A DNA stretch of 64,000 bases, from NCBI RefSeq assembly GCF_900105245.1, contig NZ_FNSZ01000001.1, positions 310,001 through 374,000 on the forward strand. The letters run 5' to 3'. Below, one piece after another: positions 54,427-63,576 of the stretch. Position 1 is the first letter of the stretch; every line of letters begins with the position of its first letter. The notes beneath the pieces were generated by a model, which saw nothing but the letters and a program-made list of their open reading frames with translations, was not told where the DNA came from and made no database searches. This DNA comes from Streptomyces sp. 1222.5 (GTDB lineage Bacteria; Actinomycetota; Actinomycetes; Streptomycetales; Streptomycetaceae). The translations under genes and the position numbers were made by a program.

Positions 54427-54430
54427 TCAC
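54244..54430 (+). pseudogene. possible PAP2-like phosphatase relic
   Basis: The frame reads HAARSAAAVTFLSALATDYE...MRAEVLY, then an in-frame TAG at 54328, then RLYMAGHVASDLTAGTLLGD and PIGDYALAVSG. SGHAARS-like and R.Y...H..SD..AG..LG are reminiscent of PAP2 acid-phosphatase motifs. The stop codon, missing N-terminus and short length argue for a decayed fragment. Family call is tentative. Confidence 0.35.
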
Positions 54431-55122
54431 CCTTGCCGAGCGGCACCTTCCCCGGCGAGGCGGGTCTCGAAGCCGTCGAGGAGCGACTGGAGGCCGAACT
54501 CGAAGGTCCGGTCGGGCGCTGCGACGTACTCCGTGGCGGCTGCGGTGTCGAGGCGTTCCCGCAGACGCGGGAATCGCTTGGCGGTCTCGGTGGCGCGTGT
54601 CATGGCGTCGGCCATCAACTGCCCGGCGTCCGCGCCGTCCTTGCTCAGCCGGCGGTTGAGCGAGACCTGGGCGGCAGGCCCGAGCGCATTGCCGAGCACG
54701 AAGGTGAACACGGCGGCGGCCGCCCGGTCCGCGTCGTCCGCGGCGAAGCCCGCCTCTTCGTAGATGGCCAGACCGAGGTCGTTGTAGCGGGCCTGGCCGG
54801 GACCGTACAGAAGGTGGCTGCCGAACGCCTGCACGAGCCAGGGATGCCGGGTGAGCATCGCATGCATGGCCCCTGCATGGGCGGTGGCGGCAGCGCGCCA
54901 GCCGGTGGCACCGAGATCGGGCAGCTCGACCTCGCCCCAGATCGCGTCACCGGCGAGTCGGACCAGATCGTCCTTGGTCTTGATGTGCCAGTAGACGGCC
55001 GTGGCGGCCGAGCCGAGCCGTTTGGCCAGGCTCCGCATGTTGAGGCCGTCCAATCCCTCGTCATCGAGCAGCTCAATGGCCGCACGGACGATCCGGTCTG
55101 CGGTCAGGGTCTCGCGGGGCAT
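54427..55122 (-). CDS. TetR/AcrR family repressor with TetR_C-type C-terminal domain
   Basis: A 231-residue regulator starting PRETLTADRIVRAAIELLDD with the helix-turn-helix MRSLAKRLGSAATAVYWHIK (the 'VYWHI K' end is typical of the tetracycline-repressor-like class) and a C-terminal ligand domain. ATG 55122. Two direct copies of TTGCACTT-N-GTTCA lie upstream at 55136 and 55157 and may be its operators, placed in front of the divergent serine-hydrolase gene. Confidence 0.88.
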   Translation of the reverse strand: MPRETLTADRIVRAAIELLDDEGLDGLNMRSLAKRLGSAATAVYWHIKTKDDLVRLAGDAIWGEVELPDLGATGWRAAATAHAGAMHAMLTRHPWLVQAFGSHLLYGPGQARYNDLGLAIYEEAGFAADDADRAAAAVFTFVLGNALGPAAQVSLNRRLSKDGADAGQLMADAMTRATETAKRFPRLRERLDTAAATEYVAAPDRTFEFGLQSLLDGFETRLAGEGAARQG

Positions 55123-55135
55123 GCACTCATCTTAC

Positions 55136-55170
55136 TTGCACTTAGTTCAGGGAGCCTTGCACTTTGTTCA
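55136..55170. promoter_or_regulatory. two direct repeats TTGCACTT-N-GTTCA
   Basis: TTGCACTTAGTTCA at 55136-55149 and TTGCACTTTGTTCA at 55157-55170, 21 bp apart (two DNA turns). Each is also a partial palindrome (TTG-CAC...GTT-CAA). They sit between the divergent TetR and hydrolase genes. Confidence 0.68.
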
Positions 55171-55173
55171 AGT

Positions 55174-56523
55174 CATGCCTACGAGGCCAATGCGCTCGGT
55201 GTCCCCGGTGTCGCCGTCGGGGTCCTCCACGGCGGTCAGGAGATCTTCGCCTCGCACGGCGTGACCAGCGTCCGCACCCCACTGCCGGTCGACGAGAACA
55301 CGCTGTTCCCGCTGGCTTCGGTGTCCAAAACCTTCACGGCGACCGCGCTGATGCGCCTGGTCGCCGAAGGAAAGGTGGACCTTGACGCCCCGGTACGGAC
55401 GTACGTGCCCGAACTGAAGCTCGCCGCCGAGGAGTCCGCGGCACGTATCACCGTTCTGAACCTGCTCAACCACACCGCGGGCCTGGAGTGGAACCTGATC
55501 GACGACGGCGAGGGCGACCGCTCCCTTGCCGGGCTCGTGGCAAAACTCCCACAACTGCCGCTGATCGCACCGCCCGGAGCCCGCGCCTCCTACAGCCAGG
55601 CCGGTTACAACCTGGCCGGCCGGATCATCGAGAAGGTCACGGGCCTGCCCTTCGAGCAGGCCATGGCCTCGCTCGTCCTCGAACCGGTCGGCCTCGCGGA
55701 CACCGTGTACGGCCTCTCCGAGGTGATGGTCCGCAAGTTCGCCGTGGGCCACAACCGCGGGGAGGACGGCGCATTGCGCCCCGCCCGGCCCTGGGCGGCA
55801 TTCAAGGAGGGCGCGCGCGGCGACAACCCGGGCGGGGGCCTCGCCTCCTCGGCGAGCGACCTTCTGCGCTGGGCACGGTTCCAACTCGGCGACGGTGGAG
55901 GCCTGCTGCCGGCCGCGGAGCTGCACCGCATGCGGGAGCAGACGGTACGGCTGCGCGCCAGCACACTGGGCGAAGGCTTCGGCATCTGCTGGTTCCTGCA
56001 CGATCTGGACGGCCTGCCCGGGATCGGCCACGGCGGCTCGGGAAACGGCCAGTTCGCCGAGCTGCTGATCGTGCCCGACCGCGACTTCGCGGTGGTCTCC
56101 CTGGCCAACGCCGGCCCGGACGGCTACCCCTTCAACCAGTCCGTCGTTCGATGGGCCCTCGAGCACTACCTCGGCGTCATCGAGAAGGCGGTGGAGCCGG
56201 TTCCGTACGACGAGGGGCGAGCCCGGCAGGTCGCCGGCCGCTATGAGATCGACGCCATGAACCTCGACATCGCCGCCGACGGTACCCGGCTCACCCTGGC
56301 GGTCGGCATCAAGCCGGAGATCCGTAAGGCGTCGGACGAGGAGATGCCCCCGGACTACCCGGCCGCGGACATCGGCTTCCTCCCCGGCGACGGCGACGAG
56401 TACATCGTCACCGAGGGCGGCCTCGCAGGGCAGCGCGGCTACTTCTCCCGCGACGCCGAAGGCGCGATCACCGGTGTCGACCTCGCCGGCCGACTCTTCA
56501 ACCGGGTCGCGGAAGCACCCTGA
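55174..56523 (+). CDS. class C beta-lactamase-like serine hydrolase (5' end abnormal)
   Basis: About 450 codons of a beta-lactamase/DD-peptidase-like hydrolase: VPGVAVGVLHGGQEIFASHG, catalytic SxxK in FPLASVSKTFTATALMRL, YSQAGYNLAGRIIEKVTGLP (the usual YSN is YSQ) and HGGSGNGQFAELL in place of the KTG box. A C-terminal lipocalin-like domain follows (about residue 350 on). No ATG, GTG or TTG lies in frame just before the conserved start; ATG 55175 is one base out of frame. The frame runs back open to 54340 antisense to tetR. The gene may be frameshifted near its start or truncated. Confidence 0.7.
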   Translation, partial: HAYEANALGVPGVAVGVLHGGQEIFASHGVTSVRTPLPVDENTLFPLASVSKTFTATALMRLVAEGKVDLDAPVRTYVPELKLAAEESAARITVLNLLNHTAGLEWNLIDDGEGDRSLAGLVAKLPQLPLIAPPGARASYSQAGYNLAGRIIEKVTGLPFEQAMASLVLEPVGLADTVYGLSEVMVRKFAVGHNRGEDGALRPARPWAAFKEGARGDNPGGGLASSASDLLRWARFQLGDGGGLLPAAELHRMREQTVRLRASTLGEGFGICWFLHDLDGLPGIGHGGSGNGQFAELLIVPDRDFAVVSLANAGPDGYPFNQSVVRWALEHYLGVIEKAVEPVPYDEGRARQVAGRYEIDAMNLDIAADGTRLTLAVGIKPEIRKASDEEMPPDYPAADIGFLPGDGDEYIVTEGGLAGQRGYFSRDAEGAITGVDLAGRLFNRVAEAP

Positions 56524-56606
56524 TCGAACCCCGGCAGACAGCAGGGGGAGGCCACTGGCTGGACCGTGCCCCACCGGCTGTGACAAGCCCGTATCGCTCC
56601 GCCTGG

Positions 56607-57455
56607 TCACCGCCCAGGGGCTGCTCGGACGCCGGGCCACGCGATGTCGTCAACGGCGAGAAACGGCTCCCTTGCCACGACCGCAGGGGTCGCCCCGGTG
56701 AACTCCACGACCTCCCGGTGCAGATGGGACTGGTCGGCGTAGCCGGCGTCGGCCGCGACGCGGGCCACGCCTTCACCGGCGACCAGGCGGTGGGCGGCAT
56801 GGTCGAAGCGGACCAGCTTAGCGGCGCGCTTGGGCGGCAGCCCGAGCTGCGACCGGAACCGGGACCACAACCGCTTACGACTCCAGCCGACCTCGGCCGC
56901 GAGGTCGTCGACCCGGGCCAGGCCGCGGCCGGCGACGATCCGGTGCCAGGCCCAGGCCACCTCCGGGTCCACCGGCGGGCCGTCCTCCTGCCGGCGAGCG
57001 AGCAGCGAGTCCGTCAAAGCGAAGCGATCCTGCCACGCGGAGACCTCCCCGAGTTGCTCGCGGATCCGGGAAGCAGCCCTGCCCCACAGGTCGTCCAGCG
57101 AAACGACGACACCGTCCAGTTCGGCCGGCGACGTGCCCAGGATCGCGCCTGCGATCACCGGGGACAGCCGCACCTGCACACACTCGACGTTCTCTCCCCG
57201 CGCACGGACGGCGCCCGCGGACCCGAGCCCCGGCCCGGCGACCACGCTTCCCAGCTGCTGCCGCCCGCCGGCACCGTCGATGACGGGCGAGCCGGCGCCG
57301 AAATCCAACAGCAACGTCACGGCCGGGTGCGGGACGATCCGGAGTGCTTGAAGGTCACGGACGTGGAATCCGGCCATGGTGACACCGTCCACTCGGCTGG
57401 GCCGTCGCGGGCTCTCGACACCCCACACAGCCGCACCGTGCACGAAGGTCCGCAT
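56607..57455 (-). CDS. AraC-family transcriptional regulator
   Basis: A 282-residue regulator. The C-terminal 100 residues form the double helix-turn-helix: VDDLAAEVGWSRKRLWSRFR (first) and GEGVARVAADAGYADQSHLH (second), with the conserved GYADQSHLHREV. The N-terminal half is an unassigned sensor. ATG 57455. It is divergent from the hydrolase/monooxygenase pair with an 80-bp gap, so control of that operon is likely. Confidence 0.85.
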   Translation of the reverse strand: MRTFVHGAAVWGVESPRRPSRVDGVTMAGFHVRDLQALRIVPHPAVTLLLDFGAGSPVIDGAGGRQQLGSVVAGPGLGSAGAVRARGENVECVQVRLSPVIAGAILGTSPAELDGVVVSLDDLWGRAASRIREQLGEVSAWQDRFALTDSLLARRQEDGPPVDPEVAWAWHRIVAGRGLARVDDLAAEVGWSRKRLWSRFRSQLGLPPKRAAKLVRFDHAAHRLVAGEGVARVAADAGYADQSHLHREVVEFTGATPAVVAREPFLAVDDIAWPGVRAAPGR

Positions 57456-57532
57456 GGTCCCATCGTAGGCGTGCCGGCTGAGGGGAACATTCGTCCAATC
57501 CAGCTGCGCGCACCGCCGGAGACAGTGGGCGC

Positions 57533-58405
57533 ATGACTGTTTCTGACGGTTCGTACGCGAACGACGGTGCCGGCGTCGCCGAGGCCTCGCCACGGTCGGC
57601 CTTGACCCTGTCGCTGGAGGACGGCGACATCCATGTGTGCCAGGACGGTCCCCGTGACGCCCCCGCGCTCCTGCTCCTCCACGGTTCGGCGTCCTCGGGG
57701 CGCTCGTGGGGCCCGATGGTTCCGCTGTTGCGCGGATCCCACCGCGTCATCCGTATCGACCTGCTCGGGCACGGCCGGTCGGCCAAACCGGCCGACGGCA
57801 GCTACACGATCCCTGACCAGGCGCGACGCGCCGCCGCGGTACTGGACCGCCTCGGCATCGAGCACACGGTGGTCGTCGCTCACTCCAGCGGTGGCACGGT
57901 CGCCACCGCCCTCGCCGAACAGCGGTCCGAGCTCGTCACCGCGCTCGCACTCGTCAACACCGGCCCCAGCTTGGCCGCCTACCTCGCACCGGACTCCGCC
58001 GCGACCGGCTTCTTGCAGTGGCCGCCGACCGACGAACAGCTCCGGGAGCTGGCGAGCACCGGCTTCAGCCGAGCGGGCTATCAGGTACCGGAAGAGCTAC
58101 TGGACGACGTCCGAAGCATGACCCACCACACGTTCATCGCGACGATGCAGGCCACCCGCTCCTACCTCGAGCAGCGCGCGCTGCCGGACCGGCTGGCGGT
58201 CCTGGGCAAACCGCTGTTGGTGATCTTCGGTGCAAACGACCGCAGATGGCGGTCCTCATCCGCCGGCGAGTACCGCGCTGTTGCGGGCGCCGAGGTCGCG
58301 TTGCTGCCCGGTCTCGGGCACTCGCCGATGCTCGAGGATCCACCACGAACGGCCACCCCGCTGCTGGCATTCGCCGCGAAACACGCCGTACCGGCGGACC
58401 GATGA
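57533..58405 (+). CDS. alpha/beta hydrolase
   Basis: A 290-residue hydrolase with intact motifs: LLLLHGSASSGRSWGPMV (oxyanion region), IDLLGHGRSAKP, nucleophile elbow AHSSGG (Ser118), acid GANDRRW and His in GLGHSPMLEDP. It probably cleaves a C-C or ester bond of a small molecule in the cytosol. Its stop overlaps the start of the FAD-monooxygenase (ATGA), so the two are coupled and likely act in one catabolic or detoxifying route controlled by the divergent AraC regulator. Confidence 0.88.
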   Translation: MTVSDGSYANDGAGVAEASPRSALTLSLEDGDIHVCQDGPRDAPALLLLHGSASSGRSWGPMVPLLRGSHRVIRIDLLGHGRSAKPADGSYTIPDQARRAAAVLDRLGIEHTVVVAHSSGGTVATALAEQRSELVTALALVNTGPSLAAYLAPDSAATGFLQWPPTDEQLRELASTGFSRAGYQVPEELLDDVRSMTHHTFIATMQATRSYLEQRALPDRLAVLGKPLLVIFGANDRRWRSSSAGEYRAVAGAEVALLPGLGHSPMLEDPPRTATPLLAFAAKHAVPADR

Positions 58406-59730
58406 AGAGGAGCCGCGCCCTGCGCGTACTGGTCTCCGGCGCCAGTGTCGCCGGCCCCGTGGTGGCCTACTGGCTCAGCAGGCAAGGCTTCGCCGTCACG
58501 GTCGTCGAGCACGCACCCGCCCTGCGCAGGACCGGTGGCCACGCGGTCGACCTGTTCCGGCCCGCGATGGACATCTCGCAGAAGATGGGAGTACTCCCGA
58601 AAATCGAGGAGCGGGCCACCACGACGAACCGTATGACCGTCCATCGGGAGGGCTCACGGCGTCCCGTCCGGGCGGACCTCTCCAAGATCTTCGGTGCCGC
58701 CTCCGACCGACACGTGGAGATCATGCGCGACGACCTCAGCGAGATCTACTACGACGCCGCACGCGACGACGTCGAGTACATATTCGGCGACACGATCACC
58801 TCGATCTCCCCCGACGGCGACGTGCGATTCGCGCACGCCGCGACGCGCCACGTCGACCTCGTCATCGGCGCGGACGGGTTGCACTCCAACGTGCGCCGTC
58901 TCGCCTTCGACAGAGAGTCCAGCTGCCACGACTTCATCGGTGCCTACTTCGGAGTGCTGACGCTGCCGAACGTCGCCGCGCTCGACGGCGAACTCCTCAT
59001 GCACGTCGGCATCGGCCGCACCGCAGGCATGTACGGCGCGCGGCACCTCGGCGACGCGCGAGCGCTGTTCCTGTTCCGCAGCGAGCGTGAACTCGCCTAC
59101 CACCGCCACGACGTGTCCCGTCAGAAGGAGTTGCTGCGCGACGCGTTCGCCGGCATGCACGTCCAGGTGGACCGCTGGCTGGACGAACTCGACCATGCCC
59201 CTGCCTTCTACTTCGACTCCATCACCCAGCTCCGTATGGACACTTGGTCCACGGGGCGGGTGACCCTCGTCGGCGACGCGGGCTACTGCCCCGGTCCGGC
59301 CGTCGGCGGCAGCACCAGCCTGGCCGTCGTCGGCGCGTACGTACTCGCCGGGGAGCTGGCACGGGCGGACGGCGACCACGGGCGTGCCTTTCCCGCGTAC
59401 GAACGCGCGATGGCAGGGTACGTGCGCAACAGTCGCGAGGTCGCGCTGAGCGCGGCCAAGACCCTGATCCCCACCTCACATCTCGGCGTACGGGGGCTGG
59501 TTCAGGGCGCCCGCCTGATCTCCGCCCTGCCCGCCGGGCCCAGCCGCGCCCTCCTCCGCCTCACCACCAAGAGCGCCCGCCTCCACAACTCCGTGGTGGT
59601 CGACGAATATCCGGCGTCGACCACCGCGTCACGACGCCGCGCCGTCCTCGCGGGCGACGCCCCAGACGGGCTCGGAAGGGAACAGTCACCGCGTCCTGAC
59701 CACCGAGGGTCGCTGTCAGAGGGCGGTTGA
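58402..59730 (+). CDS. FAD-dependent monooxygenase (PHBH-like)
   Basis: A 442-residue flavoprotein hydroxylase: Rossmann motif LVSGASVAGPVVAYWLSRQG, a DG motif in VDLVIGADGLHSNVRRLAF, and GDAGYCPGPAVGGSTSLAVV, the FAD ribityl GD motif. These make it a PHBH/UbiH/Tet-X-like enzyme. The C-terminal 50 residues are low-complexity. Coupled to the alpha/beta hydrolase upstream. Hydroxylation followed by hydrolysis is a common order in aromatic breakdown; the substrate is not known. TetX-like resistance is not excluded. Confidence 0.87.
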   Translation: MKRSRALRVLVSGASVAGPVVAYWLSRQGFAVTVVEHAPALRRTGGHAVDLFRPAMDISQKMGVLPKIEERATTTNRMTVHREGSRRPVRADLSKIFGAASDRHVEIMRDDLSEIYYDAARDDVEYIFGDTITSISPDGDVRFAHAATRHVDLVIGADGLHSNVRRLAFDRESSCHDFIGAYFGVLTLPNVAALDGELLMHVGIGRTAGMYGARHLGDARALFLFRSERELAYHRHDVSRQKELLRDAFAGMHVQVDRWLDELDHAPAFYFDSITQLRMDTWSTGRVTLVGDAGYCPGPAVGGSTSLAVVGAYVLAGELARADGDHGRAFPAYERAMAGYVRNSREVALSAAKTLIPTSHLGVRGLVQGARLISALPAGPSRALLRLTTKSARLHNSVVVDEYPASTTASRRRAVLAGDAPDGLGREQSPRPDHRGSLSEGG

Positions 59731-59938
59731 CCACGGCGAGCGCGGCCTCCGACTTCGGCCACTGTGCGGTCAGGTACGGCGGTTGCCGGACGCGGCGGGG
59801 CACGGGGCAGAAGCCGTAGCGGATCGTGTGCCGAGGCAGGCAATGACACGGTCCGTTACGCGATGATCGGGCCGACTTCGGCTGGCGGAAACAACCAGTT
59901 GCACGAGACGGGGCCGACGGGCCGAAGGCACGAGCCCG

Positions 59939-60587
59939 TCAGGCCCTTTCGGGCTTGCGGGCCAGCAGGCAGACGTGCGGTCTCTTCACCCGGCCGCCGG
60001 GCTCCTGCTCCAGCCTCGCGGTGACGACGAGTCCGGCCTGCTCCATCAGGCCGACCATGCTGTCCGAGGGCAGCAGGTACGACTCGTAGGACACCGGGCG
60101 GCCATAGCCCTGGGTCGGCTGCAGCCGCTCATCGCCGACATGGTCTTCCCAGAGCAGGTAGCCGCCAGGTGCGAGCGTGCGATGGAACTCGGCGAACACC
60201 GCCGGCAGCCACTGTGGGGGTGTGTGGTGGGTGGAGTACCAGGCCAGGATGCCGCCGAGCTCGTCGTCCCTCATCTCCAGCGCGGTCATGGAGCCCTCCG
60301 TGAACCGTAGGTTCGGATAGGCGTGCCGGGCAAGTCCGATCATCTTCGGTGACAGATCGACTCCGAAGGCGGACACCCCCGGCCCGGCCAGGTGCGCCGT
60401 CACCCGGCCGGGGCCGCATCCCAGGTCCGCGACCGGCCGCGTCCGCACGAGCTCGGCGAACCCCGCCGGCATCGCGCGTGACAGCGGGTCCAACTCGGCG
60501 GGAGGCGGGACGCGTTCGACGTAATCGGCGTGCGGCGACCGTGTCGTACGACTCGCGCACGGCGGCCAGGAAGGAGGGCTCAGCCAT
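59939..60587 (-). pseudogene. frameshifted class I SAM-dependent methyltransferase
   Basis: ATG 60587 starts MAEPSFLAAVRESYDTVAA; after about 18 codons, a shift to another frame is needed to read DYVERVPPPAELDPLSRAMP. The SAM motif I VADLGCGPGRVTAHLAGPG and ITS continuation to the stop are intact (VDLSPKMIGLARHAYPNL, LAPGGYLLWEDHVGD). The junction GTCGCCGC-ACGC-C-GATTAC near 60518-60540 is best explained by an extra 4 bp. The product would be truncated if translated from the natural start. Could be a sequencing error. Confidence 0.75.
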
Positions 60588-60783
60588 GCGGGCGACCCTA
60601 GACCAGGGGACCGACAGGCCTTGTCACGACCTGACAGTTCACCCACCACCCCGGTAAGTCGGCGGCCGGCTCATGCGATCATGCGGGCGGCTCTCGATCG
60701 AACGGTGGACGGTCAACTGATCGGGCGGTCGCACGAATTGAGCCCTCGGAAGTCGAGCGGTCGAATGAGAACGGGAGTACGGC

Positions 60784-61896
60784 GTGAGCGGGGCCGAAGG
60801 ACAGGACGGGTCGTCCGTGTCGGACGAGGAGTGGGAGCGGTTCCTCCGTGAATCGGCGACGGGGGCAGCCGGGGCCCCCGTGGAGCCGTCGGCACGTGAC
60901 CGTGAGGCGCAGCGGCGCCTGCGGGAGCGCCCCGGGCAGCCTGAGGGCCGGCGTACGTACTCACCGGCCAGACCTCGACGCAGGACAGGCTGGTACGTGA
61001 CCGGGCTGGTGGCGGCCGTGGTCCTCCTGGTCGTGGGGCTCTTCCCGCAGCAGGTCGTCGGCTGGTTCGGTGGCGGCGACAGCGGGCGGGACGGGACGCC
61101 GTTGGCCGGCGAGTCGGAAAGGCCGCGCAAGGCGCCCGGCTCCGAGCCGGATCTGCGCCCGACGCTCGCCGAGCCCTTCCGCGGTTCGCCTGCCGCCCGC
61201 TGGGCCGACGGCGCGGCAGGGATCACGGTGCCGCCGGCCAAGGCGACCGGCTGGATGGACGCCTCCCAGGTCGATCGGGCGCTGCGGCAGAGCCGGGACT
61301 TCCTGGCGGCTGCGGGGCTCGACTCCCGCGTGCTGCGCGGTGATCGGCCCACGAAGGCCATCGCGTTGTTGAACCCGCACCAGAAGGACGTCCAGGCGTA
61401 TCTCCGTGCCGCCCTGTCGTCGGCGGCGCCCGCTCCCAAGACCGACCCGCTGCTGCTGTTCAGCCGCTTCCAGCCTCAGCGGACCCGACTGGTCGGCGAC
61501 GTGGTCAAGACGCGCGGTCGGCTCACGTACCAGGAGGGGAAGCGCGGGGCGCTCGAGGTGACGGCCGACGTCACCTTCGTGTACCCGGTCACTCCGGCGG
61601 GCCACAGCGGGCGGGACGCGGAGGTCGTCCGCACGATCGTGCGGCGAAAGATAGTGATGAGCTGGGACGACCCGGCCAAGATCATCACTGAACCGGGCAC
61701 GATGTCCCTCGTTCTGTACGAACTCGACATGACCAACGGCGGCTGCTCCGCCCCGTCCGGGTACTTCGTGCCGCCCTTCGGCACTGGCGACGAGGAGCCC
61801 ACCGACGAGAGCCACACCGTTGATCCGTACGACCGCAGCAAGCCGATCGGCACGACGGCCACGGGCGAGGACTGCGCGACCGCCACCCGCTCCTGA
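60784..61896 (+). CDS. single-pass membrane protein of unknown function
   Basis: A 370-residue protein with an acidic and Arg-rich cytosolic N-terminus (1-68), one transmembrane helix (WYVTGLVAAVVLLVVGLFPQ, about 70-90), and a 280-residue outside region with protein-like blocks LDSRVLRGDRPTKAIALLNP and VTADVTFVYPVTPAG. GTG 60784 has GGGAG upstream. Similar membrane-anchored hypotheticals occur in Streptomyces; no function known. It stands alone, transcribed away from the methyltransferase. Confidence 0.75.
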   Translation: MSGAEGQDGSSVSDEEWERFLRESATGAAGAPVEPSARDREAQRRLRERPGQPEGRRTYSPARPRRRTGWYVTGLVAAVVLLVVGLFPQQVVGWFGGGDSGRDGTPLAGESERPRKAPGSEPDLRPTLAEPFRGSPAARWADGAAGITVPPAKATGWMDASQVDRALRQSRDFLAAAGLDSRVLRGDRPTKAIALLNPHQKDVQAYLRAALSSAAPAPKTDPLLLFSRFQPQRTRLVGDVVKTRGRLTYQEGKRGALEVTADVTFVYPVTPAGHSGRDAEVVRTIVRRKIVMSWDDPAKIITEPGTMSLVLYELDMTNGGCSAPSGYFVPPFGTGDEEPTDESHTVDPYDRSKPIGTTATGEDCATATRS

Positions 61897-62052
61897 AGCC
61901 GGCCGCACGTGGCAGGCCCGCGTCAGGGGCCTTGGGCCGGTCGGCCTGGGGCGCAAGCCGCCTCGCCGCGGGTCGGACGTGGCCACCGCACCACCCGGAG
62001 GGTATGCGGTGGCCGGCAGCGGCGCTGATGGAGCGCAGGCCCGGCCTGCTGG

Positions 62053-62595
62053 TTACAGGCCGACCGGGTTGACGTAGGTGCCCGGGTGGGTGGCACCGTC
62101 CTGCTTGAGGATCTGGCCGCCGAACGGCCACTTCAGAGCGAAGTGCTTCGTCTCGTTGGGCGGGGTGACCAGGAACTTCGCCGGAACGAACTTCTCCTTC
62201 TGCGGCGTGGACCTGGCCACCGGGAGCAGGTTGATGCTGAAGTCGACCGTGTCCCCGTGCCCCAGGACCATCTTCTCGGGCTTCTTGGCGGAGCGCACCA
62301 GCGACCAGGTGCTGTCGGTCTTCTGAGCACCGATCATGTCGACACCGGCGAAGCCGGACAGGGTGCAGCTGCGGTTGCTCTGGTTGGTGAACCAGATGAA
62401 CGCCTGGGTCTGCTTCTTGGTCTGGTCCATCTCCGGCTTCGCGTCCTCCCCTGTCGCGAAGCCGGCCTTCAGGTCTGCGGTGTGGCAGCGGGTCGGCGCG
62501 GCCTTGGCGGGGGCGGCCGAGGCCGGCACGGCGGCAGCGGCGGTACCGGCGACGACGACGGCCGCAAGGGCCACGGCGGTCAGCTTGCTCTTCAT
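62053..62595 (-). CDS. secreted DUF4232-type protein
   Basis: A 180-residue secreted protein. Signal peptide of about 27 residues ending in ASA-A, then the DUF4232 pattern: RCHTADLKAGFATGEDAKPE near the start and QAFIWFTNQSNRSCTLSGF, with two Cys that likely pair. It ends GTYVNPVGL without a cell-wall anchor motif. Members are secreted or lipid-anchored with unknown role. ATG 62595. Confidence 0.86.
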   Translation of the reverse strand: MKSKLTAVALAAVVVAGTAAAAVPASAAPAKAAPTRCHTADLKAGFATGEDAKPEMDQTKKQTQAFIWFTNQSNRSCTLSGFAGVDMIGAQKTDSTWSLVRSAKKPEKMVLGHGDTVDFSINLLPVARSTPQKEKFVPAKFLVTPPNETKHFALKWPFGGQILKQDGATHPGTYVNPVGL

Positions 62596-62978
62596 GGAGT
62601 TTCAGGTTCCCCTCGTATACGAATCGGCGCGCGAGGTCAGCGCGCGCCTACGCACCTGAAGACGTGCAATACCTGGAGGACGTTCCGTGTGCCGGGCAAC
62701 CACTTCCCGCGGCCAGGCTCCCAGTCCGCGTCTTCTGACGGCCGACCTGCTCTTGCCGGCCCCGGAGCCGGGCGTCGTCCACGGCGTTGCCCATGCTCAC
62801 CGGGCCGTGGCTGCCGTCTGGGATCCAGGCCGGCACACACGCACGGACGCACGCGATGCAGAGGGAGCTGATGCGGTCGTTCCAGTAGGTGGGGACGTTC
62901 TCCATGTGGTTCGGGCCGGTGGAAATACCGCCCCGGATTCTGGTCCTCTCCTGCGATGCGGTCGCCGCCACGCCTCGG
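62596..62978. other. intergenic region
   Basis: About 380 bp upstream of the DUF4232 gene. No recognisable gene; no clear operator or terminator. Confidence 0.4.
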
Positions 62979-63497
62979 TCAGGTGAGGGGCTCGACGGTC
63001 CGCGCCGTCGAGTCATAGCTCCGGGCAGCGTCGAAGGTGCCGTCCCACTGCTGTGACAGTTCGGCGGGGAGCAGTTCATCCGGCCAGGAGACCGCACCGG
63101 ACCGGGCCCGCGCCAGGCTGATGTGCGGGACCCAGTTGCCCGGCTCGTGCGGGCTTCCTTCTCCCGAGCCGCACCCGGCCAGCACTTCCCACACCTGCCG
63201 CTGCAAGGCCGCCAGCGCTGCGTCCGGCACCACGCGCCAGGCCAGGACCTTCACTCGCCCAGAGAAACGGATGACTCCCCGCAGGCTCAGCGGAAGGGGA
63301 AGCGCCGTAAGAGCCGCGCACAGTTCACGTCGTACGACCCATGGCAGCTCGGGCGATGTCGCGAGCGTCAAGTGCGGCCGGTTCGTCGGGTGCGGGTGAG
63401 CGGCCAGACTGGGCAGACCCGCGTCGGCAAGCCGCTGCCAGACGTGGCGCACCCGCTCCTCGGTCGAGGTGTCGGCCAACAGTTCTACGGTGTGCAC
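62979..63497 (-). CDS. 2'-5' RNA ligase superfamily protein
   Basis: A 172-residue protein of the 2H phosphoesterase family. Both catalytic HxTx-type motifs are visible: HLTL near residue 42 and HISL near residue 129, with the typical spacing of about 85 residues. Members hydrolyse or ligate cyclic phosphodiester RNA ends, or act as cyclic phosphodiesterases. Single gene; substrate unknown. Confidence 0.85.
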   Translation of the reverse strand: MHTVELLADTSTEERVRHVWQRLADAGLPSLAAHPHPTNRPHLTLATSPELPWVVRRELCAALTALPLPLSLRGVIRFSGRVKVLAWRVVPDAALAALQRQVWEVLAGCGSGEGSPHEPGNWVPHISLARARSGAVSWPDELLPAELSQQWDGTFDAARSYDSTARTVEPLT

Positions 63498-63576
63498 CGA
63501 AGTAGCCTAAGAGCTGTCCCGCAAAAGCTGGTGGGGCCACGCAACGCGGACTTCGTGCCTGTGGCAGCCTGCCGTC

